Shown here: one piece after another, positions 26,291-36,642 of the stretch
Numbering within the stretch: the stretch's first letter is position 1
Layout of the letters: the number at the start of each line of letters is the position of its first letter
Assembly (NCBI GenBank): GCA_944320785.1
Contig: CALUIR010000004.1
Span: forward strand, 1 to 64,000
From: an uncultured Bacteroidaceae bacterium
GTDB taxonomy: Bacteria; Bacteroidota; Bacteroidia; Bacteroidales; Bacteroidaceae
Reading direction: 5' to 3'
DNA: 64,000 bases
Program-made: the position numbers and the translations under genes
Notes under the pieces: generated by a model
Seen by the model: the letters and a program-made list of their open reading frames with translations, nothing else
Told to the model about the DNA's origin: nothing
Database searches by the model: none

Positions 26291-27127
26291 TTATTGGTTT
26301 TTCTCGTTAGCTAATTCATATACAATATCTTTCACATATTGCGCCCATTCAGAAGCGGTTTTTGAGGAATCGAACGTCTGCCATGGAATCGGTTTCCCAA
26401 TGGTGACCGTAAATGTCTTATGCCGGTTCTTGAACATTTCGTCCGCTAAGTACAACATGGCAATGTTGAATTTGATGCCCAACCACTTGCTGGCATTGGC
26501 CAAATTATAGAAGAAGTCAGAATTTCTTCCTTCAAAATAAATAGGAACGACATCGCGTTGACTTTTGACGCTTTCCACGATGAACGTTTTTTTCCATTCC
26601 AAATCTCTAATGACACCCTTGCGCCGCCTCGAACAAAGTCCCGCCGGGAACATAATCAAATGATTGTCCGAACTGAACCCGGCCTTGACCATTGCCGGAA
26701 ACTGGCGGCTCTGCGAGCCTGTTTTGTTGACAGGAATGAAAAGAGGAGCCAAATTATGCAGGTTCATCAGAAGGTCATTGACAAGGTACTTGATCTTCCC
26801 CTGATAATGCCGCCCCAATAGGTAGCCCAAAGCCACCCCATCTTGCCCTCCCAATGGATGGTTAGAAACAAAAGTGCATAAGCCGCCATCAGGCAAGTTT
26901 TCTTTGCCTTTCACTATAAGCTTCACGTCCAAGAATTCCATGGTAGCCTCCAAAAAGTCCACCCCGATTTTATCCTTGCTTTCTTTCAGGAAAGGGTTGA
27001 TTTCATCCTGATGGATAATCCGTTTCAAATATGAAATGACAAATTTCGGTATCAATCCATATTTGCTCGAAGCCTTTTCCCGAATAATTTTATCAATATC
27101 AATCAAAAAAGCAGAATCATCTGTCAT
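26291..27127 (-). CDS. glsA: PlsC-like O-acyltransferase, probable GlsA
   Basis: The 278-residue protein is a 1-acyl-glycerol-3-phosphate acyltransferase-fold enzyme. The HX4D-type motif is seen as NHPLGGQDGVA, followed by FIPVNKTGSQSRQ and MFPAGLCSRR. In glycine-lipid synthesis the partner enzyme adds the second acyl chain to the hydroxyl of the N-acylated intermediate. I start at MTDDSAFLIDID (27127). A minus-strand -7 box TACATTTG lies at 27152-27159, so glsA-glsB form one transcript. A phospholipid acyltransferase role cannot be excluded by sequence. Confidence 0.75.
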   Translation of the reverse strand: MTDDSAFLIDIDKIIREKASSKYGLIPKFVISYLKRIIHQDEINPFLKESKDKIGVDFLEATMEFLDVKLIVKGKENLPDGGLCTFVSNHPLGGQDGVALGYLLGRHYQGKIKYLVNDLLMNLHNLAPLFIPVNKTGSQSRQFPAMVKAGFSSDNHLIMFPAGLCSRRRKGVIRDLEWKKTFIVESVKSQRDVVPIYFEGRNSDFFYNLANASKWLGIKFNIAMLYLADEMFKNRHKTFTVTIGKPIPWQTFDSSKTASEWAQYVKDIVYELANEKNQ

Positions 27128-27327
27128 TTCCCCACTTACATTAAGACTGCGCAAATGTAATGCAACTTTTCATATTCTGAAAACAAATGAGCCAAAAGGT
27201 CACAGAAAAGCAAACACTTTGTTCGGAAAAATTTCAAAACCATTTAGAATTTTGCCTGCAGAACCCTAAACAAAGCAAGTATTAACAACCTCTGTTCATA
27301 ATTTATAAGAAAAAAAACATGCAAAAC

Positions 27328-27358
27328 GTGGGGGGATGTGGGGAAATGTGTACCTTTA
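27328..27358 (+). promoter_or_regulatory. MraZ-box-like repeats overlapping the dcw promoter
   Basis: Three 10-bp direct repeats start with GTGGGG (27328), GTGGGG (27338) and GTGTAC (27348), each ending in GAT, AAT or similar. TGGG-type repeats at 10-bp steps are what E. coli MraZ binds upstream of its own operon. The third unit merges into TACCTTTA (27351-27358), a near-match to the -7 box, so binding would block RNA polymerase. mraZ follows 28 nt later. The remaining spacer from 27160 holds no gene. Confidence 0.7.
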
Positions 27359-27385
27359 CACCGAAAATCATAATCATCTTTGGAA

Positions 27386-27832
27386 ATGCAGTTTATAGGC
27401 AACATAGAGGCTAAATTGGATGCGAAAGGGCGTGTGTTCCTTCCCGCTGCTTTTCGTAAATGCTTCGACGAGGGAATTAGCCGTATGATTATGCGCAAGG
27501 ATATTTTTGAAAACTGCTTGGTCCTTTATCCAGAGACGACATGGAACAACCAATTGGTGGAACTTCGGGCTCACTTGAGCCGTTGGAATGAAAGGCATCA
27601 AAAGCTATATCGCCAGTTCGTTTCGGAGGCGGAATCTTTAGCATTGGATGCCAACGGAAGATTGCTGATACCCAAACGTTATCTGAAAATGTGTTCAATC
27701 AATCAAGATGTCCGTTTCATAGGAATGGGAGACACCATTGAAGTGTGGGCGAAAGAAAGTGCAGACGAAGTTTTTGCAGACGCAGAAGAAATGGGTCGTG
27801 AATTAGATAAAATAATGGAAATACGTCACTGA
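27386..27832 (+). CDS. mraZ: Transcriptional regulator MraZ
   Basis: MraZ is a DNA-binding double AbrB/SpoVT-like protein that represses the dcw operon and forms ring oligomers. The 148 residues show the two family motifs: DAKGRVFLPAAFRKC (first) and DANGRLLIPKRYLKM (second). I choose ATG 27386 (MQFIGNIEAKLD), since the upstream in-frame start is TTG at 27380. It is the first gene of a run of fourteen plus-strand genes. It probably controls its own promoter through the TGGG repeats just upstream. Confidence 0.96.
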   Translation: MQFIGNIEAKLDAKGRVFLPAAFRKCFDEGISRMIMRKDIFENCLVLYPETTWNNQLVELRAHLSRWNERHQKLYRQFVSEAESLALDANGRLLIPKRYLKMCSINQDVRFIGMGDTIEVWAKESADEVFADAEEMGRELDKIMEIRH

Positions 27833-27838
27833 AAAAAT

Positions 27839-28762
27839 ATGCGAGAAAATTGCCCAGACAAGCTATACCATGTCCCAGTACTTCTTAAGGAAAGCGTGGA
27901 CGGCATGAACATCTCAAAGGATGGCATTTATGTGGATTTGACATTCGGAGGTGGAGGCCATTCCCGTGAAATATTGCGGCGTCTGGGAACTAACGGGCAT
28001 TTATTCGGTTTCGACCAAGATGAGGATGCGGAAAAGAATGTTCCCAATGACAAGCGTTTCACCTTCGTGCGAAGCAACTTCCGCTATTTGAAGAATTTTC
28101 TCCGCTATTATGGTGTGGATTATGTGGACGGCATTTTGGGCGATTTAGGCATTTCCTCACATCATTTAGATGACGCAGGGAGAGGATTTTCTTTTCGCTT
28201 TAATGGCGAACTGGACATGCGGATGAACCAAAAAGCCACATTGACGGCAACCGATATCATCAACAATTATGATGTAAACAAATTGGCTAACATTTTTTCC
28301 ACTTATGGAGAATTGAGAAACAGTATGCAATTGGCACAAACCATTGAACGTTCTCGAAATGCACATCCAATTCGTACAATCAACGAGTTTTTGGAAATAT
28401 TAACCCCCATATTACGAAAAGAACATGAAAAGAAAGAACTAGCCAAAGTGTTTCAAGCATTAAGGATTGAAGTAAATCAAGAATTACAAGCTCTACAAGA
28501 AATGTTGCTTTCCGCATGTAACGTGCTAAAACCCGGCGGAAGATTGGTCATCATCACTTATCATTCGCTAGAGGATCGTTTGGTGAAAAATGTAATGAAA
28601 ACAGGCAATGTTGAGGGGAAAGAAGTCAAAGATTTTTTCGGCAATGCAAAATCTCCGTACAAAACAGTCAACAACAAAGTTATTTTGCCAAACGAAGAAG
28701 AAATAGCGCGGAACCCACGTTCACGAAGTGCGAAACTAAGAATTGCAGAAAAAAAAGTTTGA
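27839..28762 (+). CDS. rsmH: 16S rRNA (cytosine(1402)-N(4))-methyltransferase
   Basis: This SAM-dependent enzyme methylates C1402 of 16S rRNA in the ribosomal P site. The 307 residues contain the SAM site DLTFGGGGHS, GILGDLGISSHHLDD, GRGFSFRFNGELDMRMN and ITYHSLEDRLVK. Length is usual. It follows mraZ by 6 nt and its stop is 1 nt before the ftsL start, the standard dcw order. Confidence 0.97.
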   Translation: MRENCPDKLYHVPVLLKESVDGMNISKDGIYVDLTFGGGGHSREILRRLGTNGHLFGFDQDEDAEKNVPNDKRFTFVRSNFRYLKNFLRYYGVDYVDGILGDLGISSHHLDDAGRGFSFRFNGELDMRMNQKATLTATDIINNYDVNKLANIFSTYGELRNSMQLAQTIERSRNAHPIRTINEFLEILTPILRKEHEKKELAKVFQALRIEVNQELQALQEMLLSACNVLKPGGRLVIITYHSLEDRLVKNVMKTGNVEGKEVKDFFGNAKSPYKTVNNKVILPNEEEIARNPRSRSAKLRIAEKKV

Positions 28763-28763
28763 T

Positions 28764-29108
28764 ATGCAGGAAAAAAGTGACAAGAAAAATGCAGGGAAGG
28801 AATTTTCGTTCATGAAAATTTTTGGAGGAGACATATTTGCCACAGAATTCCTTAAAAGACAAGCAAAACTTCTGGTGCTGATTGTCGTTCTGACAATATT
28901 CTATATCAGCAACCGTTACTCTTGCCAGCAGGAATTGATTCGAATCGACCAGTTAAAAACAATATTGACGGATACAAAATACAACGCCCTGACCCGCTCA
29001 TCTGAATTGATGGAAAAAAGTCGCCAATCGAAAATAGAAGAATATATATCCACTCAAGAGAGCGATTTGCAAACAGCAACCACTCCCCCGTTTTTGATTA
29101 AAGAATAA
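28764..29108 (+). CDS. ftsL: FtsL-like divisome protein
   Basis: The 114-residue bitopic protein has a short cytoplasmic tail, one membrane segment (LLVLIVVLTIFYISNRY, about residues 43-59) and a periplasmic coiled-coil helix (QQELIRIDQLKTILTD onward). FtsL proteins are poorly conserved and are recognised by topology and position between rsmH and ftsI. I use ATG 28764 rather than the in-frame TTG at 28743, which lies inside rsmH. It should link FtsI/FtsW to FtsQ during septation. Confidence 0.88.
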   Translation: MQEKSDKKNAGKEFSFMKIFGGDIFATEFLKRQAKLLVLIVVLTIFYISNRYSCQQELIRIDQLKTILTDTKYNALTRSSELMEKSRQSKIEEYISTQESDLQTATTPPFLIKE

Positions 29109-29111
29109 AAG

Positions 29112-31289
29112 ATGCTGTCTGATAAAAGAAATATAATGAACCGTTATTCATTAATCATGTTAGTAATGATTGTGATAGGGGTACTGATTGTAGCAAAAGC
29201 AGCCTATACAATGTTCTTTGAGAAAGATTACTGGGAGAAAGTGGCGGAAAAGGTGAAAAAAGACAATGTAGAGATTAAAGCCAATCGGGGAAACATACTG
29301 TCTTCGGACGGGAAATTGATGGCAAGCAGCCTGCCGGAATATTATCTGTACATGGACTTCATGACCTCAAAGAAAAAAAATGAAACCCCTCAAGAAAAAC
29401 GGGCTAGAATAAAGCTGCAAAATAAAAAAGATTCCTTGCTATATGCAAAATTAGATTCCATAAGCCAGGGTTTGCATGCCATTTTCCCAGACAAAAGTGC
29501 AGCTTATTTCAAGCAACATATTCGGAATGGGAGACGGAAACAAAGCCGTTACTATCTAATGTATCCACGCAGGGTATCTTACATTCAATACAAAGCTGCG
29601 CAACAATTGCCATTTTTCAACCTTGGACGGAACGCAAGCGGTTTTTATGGGGAAGAATATAACCAACGGAAACATCCATTCGGTTCTTTGGCATCCAGAA
29701 CTTTAGGACGCGTGTATGCGGCAAAAGACTCCGCAGTCAATGGTTTGGAATTGGCATTTGACAGTGTATTGCGGGGACGCAATGGCTTGGTACATAGGCA
29801 AAAAGTAATGAATACTTTTTTAGACATTGTGGATGTCCCGCCAGTGGATGGTTGCGATATCGTAACAACCATTGATGTCGGAATGCAGGATATTGCGGAA
29901 AAATCCTTGGTGGACATGCTGATGAAGGTAGATGCGAAAGTGGGTGTTGCCATCTTAATGGAGGTAGCGACAGGAGAAATCAAGGCAATTGTCAACATGA
30001 CAAAATGCAATGACGGCCAATACCGTGAAATAAGGAATAATGCAATCTCAGACATGATGGAGCCAGGGTCTGTCTTTAAAACAGCCTCTTTAATGGTAGC
30101 ACTTGAAGACGGCGTAATTACAACAAAAGACGGAGTAGATACCGGAAATGGTGTTTTGCAAATGCATGGAAGTGACATGAAAGACCATAATCATAAGAAG
30201 GGTGGATACCAATACCTCACAGTCCCCGAGATATTGATGTACTCTTCCAACATAGGCGTGTCCTATTTGATAGACAAATACTATTTCAATAATCCCAATA
30301 AGTTTGTGGACGGCATTTATCGTATCGGGCTGAATCGCCCATTGCAACTTCAAATCCCAGGCGAAGGGATACCCAATATCAGAAAAAAAGGGGAAAATGG
30401 CAAGAATTGGTCGAATACAACACTTGCATGGATGTCAATAGGCTATGAGACCCAGATACCTCCAATGAATATTTTAACCTTTTACAATGCCATTGCCAAT
30501 AATGGCGTAATGGTGAAACCCAAATTCGTAAAAGAAATCCGCCACGATGATGAGGTCATCAAAAAATACCATACGGAAGTGCTGAATCCTTCCATATGCT
30601 CACCACAGACTTTGAAGTCCATTCAAGACATGTTGAGGCTAGTAGTAAGCGATGGTTTGGGAAAATCTGCTGGTTCCAAGCAATTCCCGGTTTCCGGCAA
30701 AACCGGGACAGCCCAAATATCTCAAGGCGCAGACGGTTACAAATCCGGGACCGTAAATTACCTGCTTAGCTTTGTCGGCTATTTCCCTTCTGATACGCCT
30801 AAATATAGTTGCATGGTAGCAATCCAAAAATCAGGTTATCCAGCTTCCAGCGGTTGGTCAGCCAAGGTATTCAACAAAATCGCGGAAAGAGTTTATGCGA
30901 AAGATTTGACGGGCAATCTACTACATGCCGTAGATACTATTTCTCCCCACCTTCCAAAAGTGAAAAACGGCAATATCGCAAATGCAGAATATGTCTTAGA
31001 TGCATTGGGCATTCGCAATACTGTCTCAATAGACGGAATTACGGAAAATGTCTTTATCACAGGAAAGACTTATAATAAAGGCTCGGATCTTATGGAACTC
31101 ATTGGCCAAGAGCAGTCAGAAAAGTTTGTTCCTGATGTCAAGGGCATGGGCGCTAAAGATGCTGTTTTTTTGCTAGAAAACATGGGACTGAAAGTGCATC
31201 TTTCCGGCATGGGGAAAGTATATTATCAAAGCATACTTCATGGCACATTGATAAGAAAGGGACAGATAATAGAATTGAAATTGAAATAA
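29112..31289 (+). CDS. ftsI: Division-specific penicillin-binding protein with PASTA domain
   Basis: This transpeptidase makes septal peptidoglycan cross-links. The 725 residues have one membrane anchor ([19 protein letters not shown]), an N-terminal pedestal region starting [10 protein letters not shown], and the catalytic domain with SxxK in GSVFKTAS, SxN in YSSNIG and KTG in SGKTGTAQ. At the C-terminus (about 665-725) a PASTA-like unit, [20 protein letters not shown], follows. It lies 3 nt after ftsL and 11 nt before murE. Confidence 0.95.
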   Translation: MLSDKRNIMNRYSLIMLVMIVIGVLIVAKAAYTMFFEKDYWEKVAEKVKKDNVEIKANRGNILSSDGKLMASSLPEYYLYMDFMTSKKKNETPQEKRARIKLQNKKDSLLYAKLDSISQGLHAIFPDKSAAYFKQHIRNGRRKQSRYYLMYPRRVSYIQYKAAQQLPFFNLGRNASGFYGEEYNQRKHPFGSLASRTLGRVYAAKDSAVNGLELAFDSVLRGRNGLVHRQKVMNTFLDIVDVPPVDGCDIVTTIDVGMQDIAEKSLVDMLMKVDAKVGVAILMEVATGEIKAIVNMTKCNDGQYREIRNNAISDMMEPGSVFKTASLMVALEDGVITTKDGVDTGNGVLQMHGSDMKDHNHKKGGYQYLTVPEILMYSSNIGVSYLIDKYYFNNPNKFVDGIYRIGLNRPLQLQIPGEGIPNIRKKGENGKNWSNTTLAWMSIGYETQIPPMNILTFYNAIANNGVMVKPKFVKEIRHDDEVIKKYHTEVLNPSICSPQTLKSIQDMLRLVVSDGLGKSAGSKQFPVSGKTGTAQISQGADGYKSGTVNYLLSFVGYFPSDTPKYSCMVAIQKSGYPASSGWSAKVFNKIAERVYAKDLTGNLLHAVDTISPHLPKVKNGNIANAEYVLDALGIRNTVSIDGITENVFITGKTYNKGSDLMELIGQEQSEKFVPDVKGMGAKDAVFLLENMGLKVHLSGMGKVYYQSILHGTLIRKGQIIELKLK

Positions 31290-31300
31290 AACAGGGAATT

Positions 31301-32758
31301 ATGAAATTGCAGGAACTTCTTAAAAACATATCCGTTTGCGAAATTATTGGAGATTCAAATATAGACATAAAAGGTGTAAACATTGATTCCCGTTTAGTGA
31401 AAGAAGGAGACTTGTTTGTTGCCATAAAAGGAACACAAGCCGATGGGCATGATTATATCCCGAAGGCATTGGAGAAAGGAGCTTCCGCAGTTTTATGTGA
31501 AGTGATTCCTGCAAAGACATATGAAGGCATCACGTATATCAGAGTGAAAGACAGTGAAGATTGTACAGGCTGGATTGCTTCCGCTTTTTATGGCGAACCT
31601 ACCGCAACTGTAAAATTAGTAGGCGTAACGGGCACAAATGGAAAGACCACAGTCGCCACACTATTATATAACATGTTCCGGCATTTAGGATATAAAACCG
31701 GATTGATATCCACTGTCTGCAATTATGTGGATGACATCGCCGTACCAACAAATCATACAACGCCGGATGCTATCACGCTGAATGCTTTATTGAAACGAAT
31801 GGCAGACAAAGGTTGCCAATATGTGTTCATGGAAGTCAGTTCCCATTCCGTGGTTCAAGGAAGGATTGCAGGTTTGAAATTTGCAGGAGGCATATTTACA
31901 AATCTAACCCGCGATCACTTAGATTATCACAAGACCGTAGAAAATTATTTAAAAGCAAAGAAGAAGTTTTTTGATGATATGCCTTCTAATGCTTTCTGCC
32001 TGACCAATTTAGATGACAAAAACGGAATGGTGATGATGCAGAACACAAAAGCCCATATCTACACCTATTCATTAATGCACATGTCCGATTTTGAAGGAGA
32101 AGTATTAGAGGATAGCTTTGAGGGCATGTTGCTAAATATTAACAATCGGGAGGTCAGCACGCAATTCGTAGGGCGTTTCAATGCGTCTAATCTATTGGCG
32201 GTGTATGGCACTGCTTGCCTATTGGGGATACCGTTTGAAGAGGCACTGAAATCCTTAAGCCTTCTCCATCCCGTAGTAGGGCGTTTTGATGCATTACACT
32301 CAAACAAAGGTTATACAGCAATTGTAGATTATGCCCACACTCCTGACGCTTTGGCGAATGTATTGAATACCATCCAAGAAGTGTTGAAAAGAAAGGGAAA
32401 AATTATCACTGTGATTGGGGCAGGAGGAAATCGGGACAAAGGGAAGCGCCCGATGATGGCTTTAGAGGCGGTGAAGAAAAGCAATTTAGTCATCATCACT
32501 TCTGATAACCCCCGTTTCGAGAATCCACAAGATATTATTAATGACATGTTAGCAGGATTGGATACAGCACAAAGGAAGGCAGTAATGGTAAACGCAGATC
32601 GCAAAGAGGCGATTCGCATGGCATGTGCTTTAGCCCAACCTCAAGATGTGTTGCTTGTGGCAGGAAAAGGCCATGAGACCTATCAGGAAATCAAAGGAGT
32701 AAAGTATCACTTTGACGACAAAGAGGTATTGAGAGAAATATTTAAAGACGAAATTTGA
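31301..32758 (+). CDS. murE: UDP-MurNAc-tripeptide synthetase, meso-DAP type
   Basis: MurE adds the third residue to UDP-MurNAc-L-Ala-D-Glu. The 485 residues show the ATP loop [12 protein letters not shown], the Mur central domain ([14 protein letters not shown]) and the C-terminal [11 protein letters not shown]. The DNPR motif indicates meso-diaminopimelate rather than lysine as substrate, as expected for Bacteroidales. It is cytoplasmic and 4 nt upstream of mraY. Confidence 0.97.
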   Translation: MKLQELLKNISVCEIIGDSNIDIKGVNIDSRLVKEGDLFVAIKGTQADGHDYIPKALEKGASAVLCEVIPAKTYEGITYIRVKDSEDCTGWIASAFYGEPTATVKLVGVTGTNGKTTVATLLYNMFRHLGYKTGLISTVCNYVDDIAVPTNHTTPDAITLNALLKRMADKGCQYVFMEVSSHSVVQGRIAGLKFAGGIFTNLTRDHLDYHKTVENYLKAKKKFFDDMPSNAFCLTNLDDKNGMVMMQNTKAHIYTYSLMHMSDFEGEVLEDSFEGMLLNINNREVSTQFVGRFNASNLLAVYGTACLLGIPFEEALKSLSLLHPVVGRFDALHSNKGYTAIVDYAHTPDALANVLNTIQEVLKRKGKIITVIGAGGNRDKGKRPMMALEAVKKSNLVIITSDNPRFENPQDIINDMLAGLDTAQRKAVMVNADRKEAIRMACALAQPQDVLLVAGKGHETYQEIKGVKYHFDDKEVLREIFKDEI

Positions 32759-32762
32759 GCAT

Positions 32763-34031
32763 ATGTTATATTATCTATTCCAATACTTAGAAAAGGTCGA
32801 TTTCCCTGGTGCCGGCATGTTCGGGTATGTGTCATTCCGATCTCTAATGGCAGTAATATTGGCTTTGCTCATTTCCGTGATATGGGGAGGCAAATTCATT
32901 GATTTTTTACGGGAGAAGCAAATCACAGAGACACAACGGGATGCGTCCATAGACCCTTTTAATGTCAATAAAAAAGGAGTTCCTACAATGGGAGGAATCA
33001 TTATCATCATTTCTATACTGATTCCTTGCTTATTGTTAGGCAAATTGCACAATATCTACATGATTCTAATGTTGATTACAACAATATGGCTGGGAGCATT
33101 AGGTTTCTTGGATGACTATATTAAAGTCTTTAAGAAAGACAAAGAAGGCCTACATGGCAAATTCAAGATTATAGGTCAAATTGGGTTAGGGTTGATTGTA
33201 GGATTGACATTATATTTAAGTCCGGCTGTTGTAATTCGTGAAAACATGGAAATACAACGTGCGGGCGAAGTAGTGGATGTGGTACATAAGAATGAAAGTG
33301 TAAAATCAACCAAAACGACAATACCTTTTTTCAAGAACAACAATTTTGACTACGCTGATCTAGTTGGTTTTTTAGGCGATAAAGCCCAGATTGCAGGTTG
33401 GTTCCTGTTTGTTGCCATCACAATTTTTGTGGTGACAGCCGTATCAAATGGCGCAAATCTGAATGATGGCATGGACGGCATGGCAGCAGGCAATTCTGCT
33501 ATAATAGGGCTGACATTAGGAATATTGGCTTATGTTTCCAGCCATGTCCAATATGCGGAATATCTGAACATCATGTATATTCCAGGCACCGAGGAATTGG
33601 TAATTTACATCAGTGCATTCATTGGCGCTTTAATCGGTTTCTTATGGTACAATGCTTTCCCTGCCCAAATTTTCATGGGTGACACAGGCAGCCTCACTAT
33701 AGGTGGAATCATTGCGGTACTGGCCATTATCATTCATAAGGAATTATTGATTCCCGTCTTATGCGGTGTATTCTTAGCTGAGAATCTGTCAGTCATATTG
33801 CAAGTCCGTTACTACAAAAAAGGGAAAAGACATGGCGTAATACAACGCATGTTTAAACGGACCCCCATTCATGACCATTTCAGGACTACTGTAGCCCAAT
33901 TGGATCCCAATTGCAAATATGTATTTACAAAACCGAAGAATGTATTCCATGAATCAAAAATAACAGTTCGTTTTTGGATCATCACGATAATACTGGCAGC
34001 TATTACAATCATAACATTAAAAATAAGATAA
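32763..34031 (+). CDS. mraY: Phospho-MurNAc-pentapeptide transferase
   Basis: MraY transfers phospho-MurNAc-pentapeptide to undecaprenyl phosphate, giving lipid I. The 422-residue multi-spanning protein contains LGFLDDYIKVFKKD, NLNDGMDGMAAGNSA and FMGDTGSLTIGG, with the three catalytic aspartates. It is longer than the E. coli enzyme (about 360) owing to a loop (about residues 160-200) typical of Bacteroidetes. One nt separates it from murD. No murF lies in the cluster, so MurF must be encoded elsewhere. Confidence 0.96.
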   Translation: MLYYLFQYLEKVDFPGAGMFGYVSFRSLMAVILALLISVIWGGKFIDFLREKQITETQRDASIDPFNVNKKGVPTMGGIIIIISILIPCLLLGKLHNIYMILMLITTIWLGALGFLDDYIKVFKKDKEGLHGKFKIIGQIGLGLIVGLTLYLSPAVVIRENMEIQRAGEVVDVVHKNESVKSTKTTIPFFKNNNFDYADLVGFLGDKAQIAGWFLFVAITIFVVTAVSNGANLNDGMDGMAAGNSAIIGLTLGILAYVSSHVQYAEYLNIMYIPGTEELVIYISAFIGALIGFLWYNAFPAQIFMGDTGSLTIGGIIAVLAIIIHKELLIPVLCGVFLAENLSVILQVRYYKKGKRHGVIQRMFKRTPIHDHFRTTVAQLDPNCKYVFTKPKNVFHESKITVRFWIITIILAAITIITLKIR

Positions 34032-34032
34032 G

Positions 34033-35367
34033 ATGTCAAAAAGAATTGTAGTGTTAGGTGCGGGCGAAAGCGGGACTGGTGCTGCCGTTCTTGCCCAAAA
34101 ACAAGGATTTGAAGTTTTTGTTTCTGATATGTCCCTGATTCAAGAGAAATACAAAAAGAAACTTGATAACAAAAATATCCCTTGGGAAGAAGGACATCAT
34201 ACAGAAGAATTGATACTGAACGCAGACGAAGTAATCAAAAGCCCCGGCATTCCGAACAACGCCCCGTTAATATTAAAAATCAATGAAAGGCATATTCCAA
34301 TAATTTCAGAAATAGAATTTGCAGGCCGTTACACCAATGCAAAAATGATTTGCATTACGGGTAGCAATGGGAAAACGACCACGACATCTCTGATTTATCA
34401 TATATTTAAAAGTGCAGGATTAAATGTGGGTTTAGCTGGAAATATCGGAAAGAGCTTGGCATTGCAAGTGGCAGAATGCGATTATGATTATTATGTAATT
34501 GAATTGAGCAGCTTCCAATTGGATAACATGTATGACTTCCGTGCGAACATTGCAGTATTGATGAATATTACGCCGGATCATTTGGACCGCTATGGCAATA
34601 AGATGCAGAATTATGTTGATGCTAAGTTCCGTATCATCAGGAACCAGACAGAGGAAGATGCATTTGTTTATTGGAATGATGACCCCATTATCCAACATGA
34701 GCTTCATAAATATGGCATTCACGCAAGATTATGCCCTTTTTCTGCTGTAAAAGAACAAGGAGTGAAAGCTTACGCTGAGAACCACAAAATTTATTTCACG
34801 GAACCAATGGCTTTCAACATGGAGCAGGAAGAACTCGCTTTGACGGGCACACACAATTTATACAACTCGCTTGCAGCAGGCATTTCTGCAAATCTAGCAG
34901 GCATCCGTAAAGATTGCATACGAATTGCGTTAAGCGACTTTAAAGGCGTAGAACATCGCTTGGAAAAAGTAGCCCGCATACGAGGAGTGGATTTTGTGAA
35001 TGACTCGAAAGCCACCAATGTCAATTCATGTTGGTATGCATTACAAAGCATGACTGCAAAAACCATCCTAATATTAGGAGGGAAAGACAAAGGAAATGAT
35101 TATACGGAAATTCAGCATTTAGTGAAAGAAAAATGTCGTGGCTTGGTGTATCTAGGACTACATAATGAAAAATTGCATGCTTATTTCGACAGCTTAGGAC
35201 TACCTGTAGCAGACGTGCAGAGCATGGCAGACGCAGTAAAAGCAGCATATAGCATGGCAGAAAAAGGAGACACGGTTTTATTAAGTCCATGTTGCGCCAG
35301 TTTTGACCTTTTCAAAAGCTATGAAGACCGCGGTAATCAATTCAAACAATATGTGAAATCACTTTAA
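34033..35367 (+). CDS. murD: UDP-MurNAc-L-alanine--D-glutamate ligase
   Basis: MurD adds D-glutamate to UDP-MurNAc-L-Ala. The 444 residues have an N-terminal Rossmann-like domain (IVVLGAGESGTGAAV), the ATP loop TGSNGKTTTTS, the central MNITPDHLDRYGN and the C-terminal domain with VDFVNDSKATN and LILGGKDKGNDY. Length is normal. It lies 1 nt after mraY and 9 nt before ftsW. Confidence 0.97.
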   Translation: MSKRIVVLGAGESGTGAAVLAQKQGFEVFVSDMSLIQEKYKKKLDNKNIPWEEGHHTEELILNADEVIKSPGIPNNAPLILKINERHIPIISEIEFAGRYTNAKMICITGSNGKTTTTSLIYHIFKSAGLNVGLAGNIGKSLALQVAECDYDYYVIELSSFQLDNMYDFRANIAVLMNITPDHLDRYGNKMQNYVDAKFRIIRNQTEEDAFVYWNDDPIIQHELHKYGIHARLCPFSAVKEQGVKAYAENHKIYFTEPMAFNMEQEELALTGTHNLYNSLAAGISANLAGIRKDCIRIALSDFKGVEHRLEKVARIRGVDFVNDSKATNVNSCWYALQSMTAKTILILGGKDKGNDYTEIQHLVKEKCRGLVYLGLHNEKLHAYFDSLGLPVADVQSMADAVKAAYSMAEKGDTVLLSPCCASFDLFKSYEDRGNQFKQYVKSL

Positions 35368-35376
35368 CCGATTGCT

Positions 35377-36636
35377 ATGGACTTTATAGGAAAATGGTTC
35401 AAAGGAGACAAAGTGTTATGGATAATTTATCTGTTCCTTTGTCTGATTTCCATTATCGAAGTATATAGTGCTTCAAGCCGGTTAGTATATAATACGGCCA
35501 ACTATTGGGGGCCTATCATGCAACATATCACCATATTGACAATGGGGTCAATAATTGTATGGATTGTTCATCGGATTAATTATAAATGGTTCCAACTAAT
35601 CCCGGTTGTGCTTTTGCCTGTTTCTGCCATATTGCTTCTACTAGTCCCGATATTAGGCGTAGTTGCGAACAATGCCAGCCGCGCTTTATCAATAGGTGGA
35701 ATCCAGTTCCAACCTTTGGAATTTGCGAAAATGGCCTTAGTGTTAGGCATAGCCGTTTTGCTGTCAAAAGTACAAGGTGAGGATGGAGCAAATCCCAAAG
35801 CATTCAAGTATTTGTTATGGCCAACATTTATTATATGCGGCTTAATAGCTCCTCAAAACCTCAGCACTGCTGTTTTGCTATTTGGAGTAATCATAATGAT
35901 GATGTTTGTGGGACGTGTTTCCTATAAGCAATTAGGAAAATTGTTAGGCTCGTTGGCATTGTTGGTTGGATTATTGGTTAGCGTGTTGGCATTTACACCG
36001 ACATCGGCAATGGAATCAATGAAAGAAATACCGGGCTTGCATCGTTTACCTACATGGAAAGATCGCATTGAGACTTTCTTTGTCCACGAAGCACCTGTGG
36101 CACCCGAACAATATGATTTGGATGAAAACGGGCAAATCGGCCATGCTAATATCGCAATTGCTTCCAGTAACATAATTGGGAAAATGCCTGGCAACAGTGT
36201 ACAACGGGATTTTCTTTCACTAGCTTTTTCTGATTTCATATTCGCCATTATCATAGAAGAACTGGGACTCTTAGGCGGAGCATTTGTTGTATTCCTTTAT
36301 ATCTGCATCCTAATACGCGCAGGCAAGATAGCCAAACGTGCGAAAGGCAATTTTGCCACGTTCTTAGTAATAGGGGTTGCGCTGATGATGGTCACGCAAG
36401 CAGTGATGAACATGTGTGTGGCCGTAGGCCTATTTCCTGTTACAGGACAGCCTCTACCGCTTATTAGCAAAGGAGGAACATCCATTATAACAAATTGCAT
36501 TTATATTGGCATGGTTCTAAGTGTCAGCAGATATACTATGGAACAAGAACAAAAGGCTGAATCTAATCCAGAAGCCATGCAATCAGAACCAACATCAGAA
36601 GTTCTGCAAGACGAAAATGTGGTAATAGAGAATTAA
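35377..36636 (+). CDS. ftsW: Septal SEDS glycosyltransferase FtsW
   Basis: FtsW polymerises lipid II at the septum together with FtsI. The 419-residue polytopic protein contains SEDS-family hallmarks: LVPILGVVANNASRAL, GIQFQPLEFAKMALV (conserved E and K) and PVTGQPLPLISKGGTSI near the C-terminus. A hydrophilic C-terminal tail of about 40 residues, rich in E, Q and S, is variable. It sits between murD and murG, the normal dcw place. Confidence 0.96.
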   Translation: MDFIGKWFKGDKVLWIIYLFLCLISIIEVYSASSRLVYNTANYWGPIMQHITILTMGSIIVWIVHRINYKWFQLIPVVLLPVSAILLLLVPILGVVANNASRALSIGGIQFQPLEFAKMALVLGIAVLLSKVQGEDGANPKAFKYLLWPTFIICGLIAPQNLSTAVLLFGVIIMMMFVGRVSYKQLGKLLGSLALLVGLLVSVLAFTPTSAMESMKEIPGLHRLPTWKDRIETFFVHEAPVAPEQYDLDENGQIGHANIAIASSNIIGKMPGNSVQRDFLSLAFSDFIFAIIIEELGLLGGAFVVFLYICILIRAGKIAKRAKGNFATFLVIGVALMMVTQAVMNMCVAVGLFPVTGQPLPLISKGGTSIITNCIYIGMVLSVSRYTMEQEQKAESNPEAMQSEPTSEVLQDENVVIEN

Positions 36637-36642
36637 TATTCT

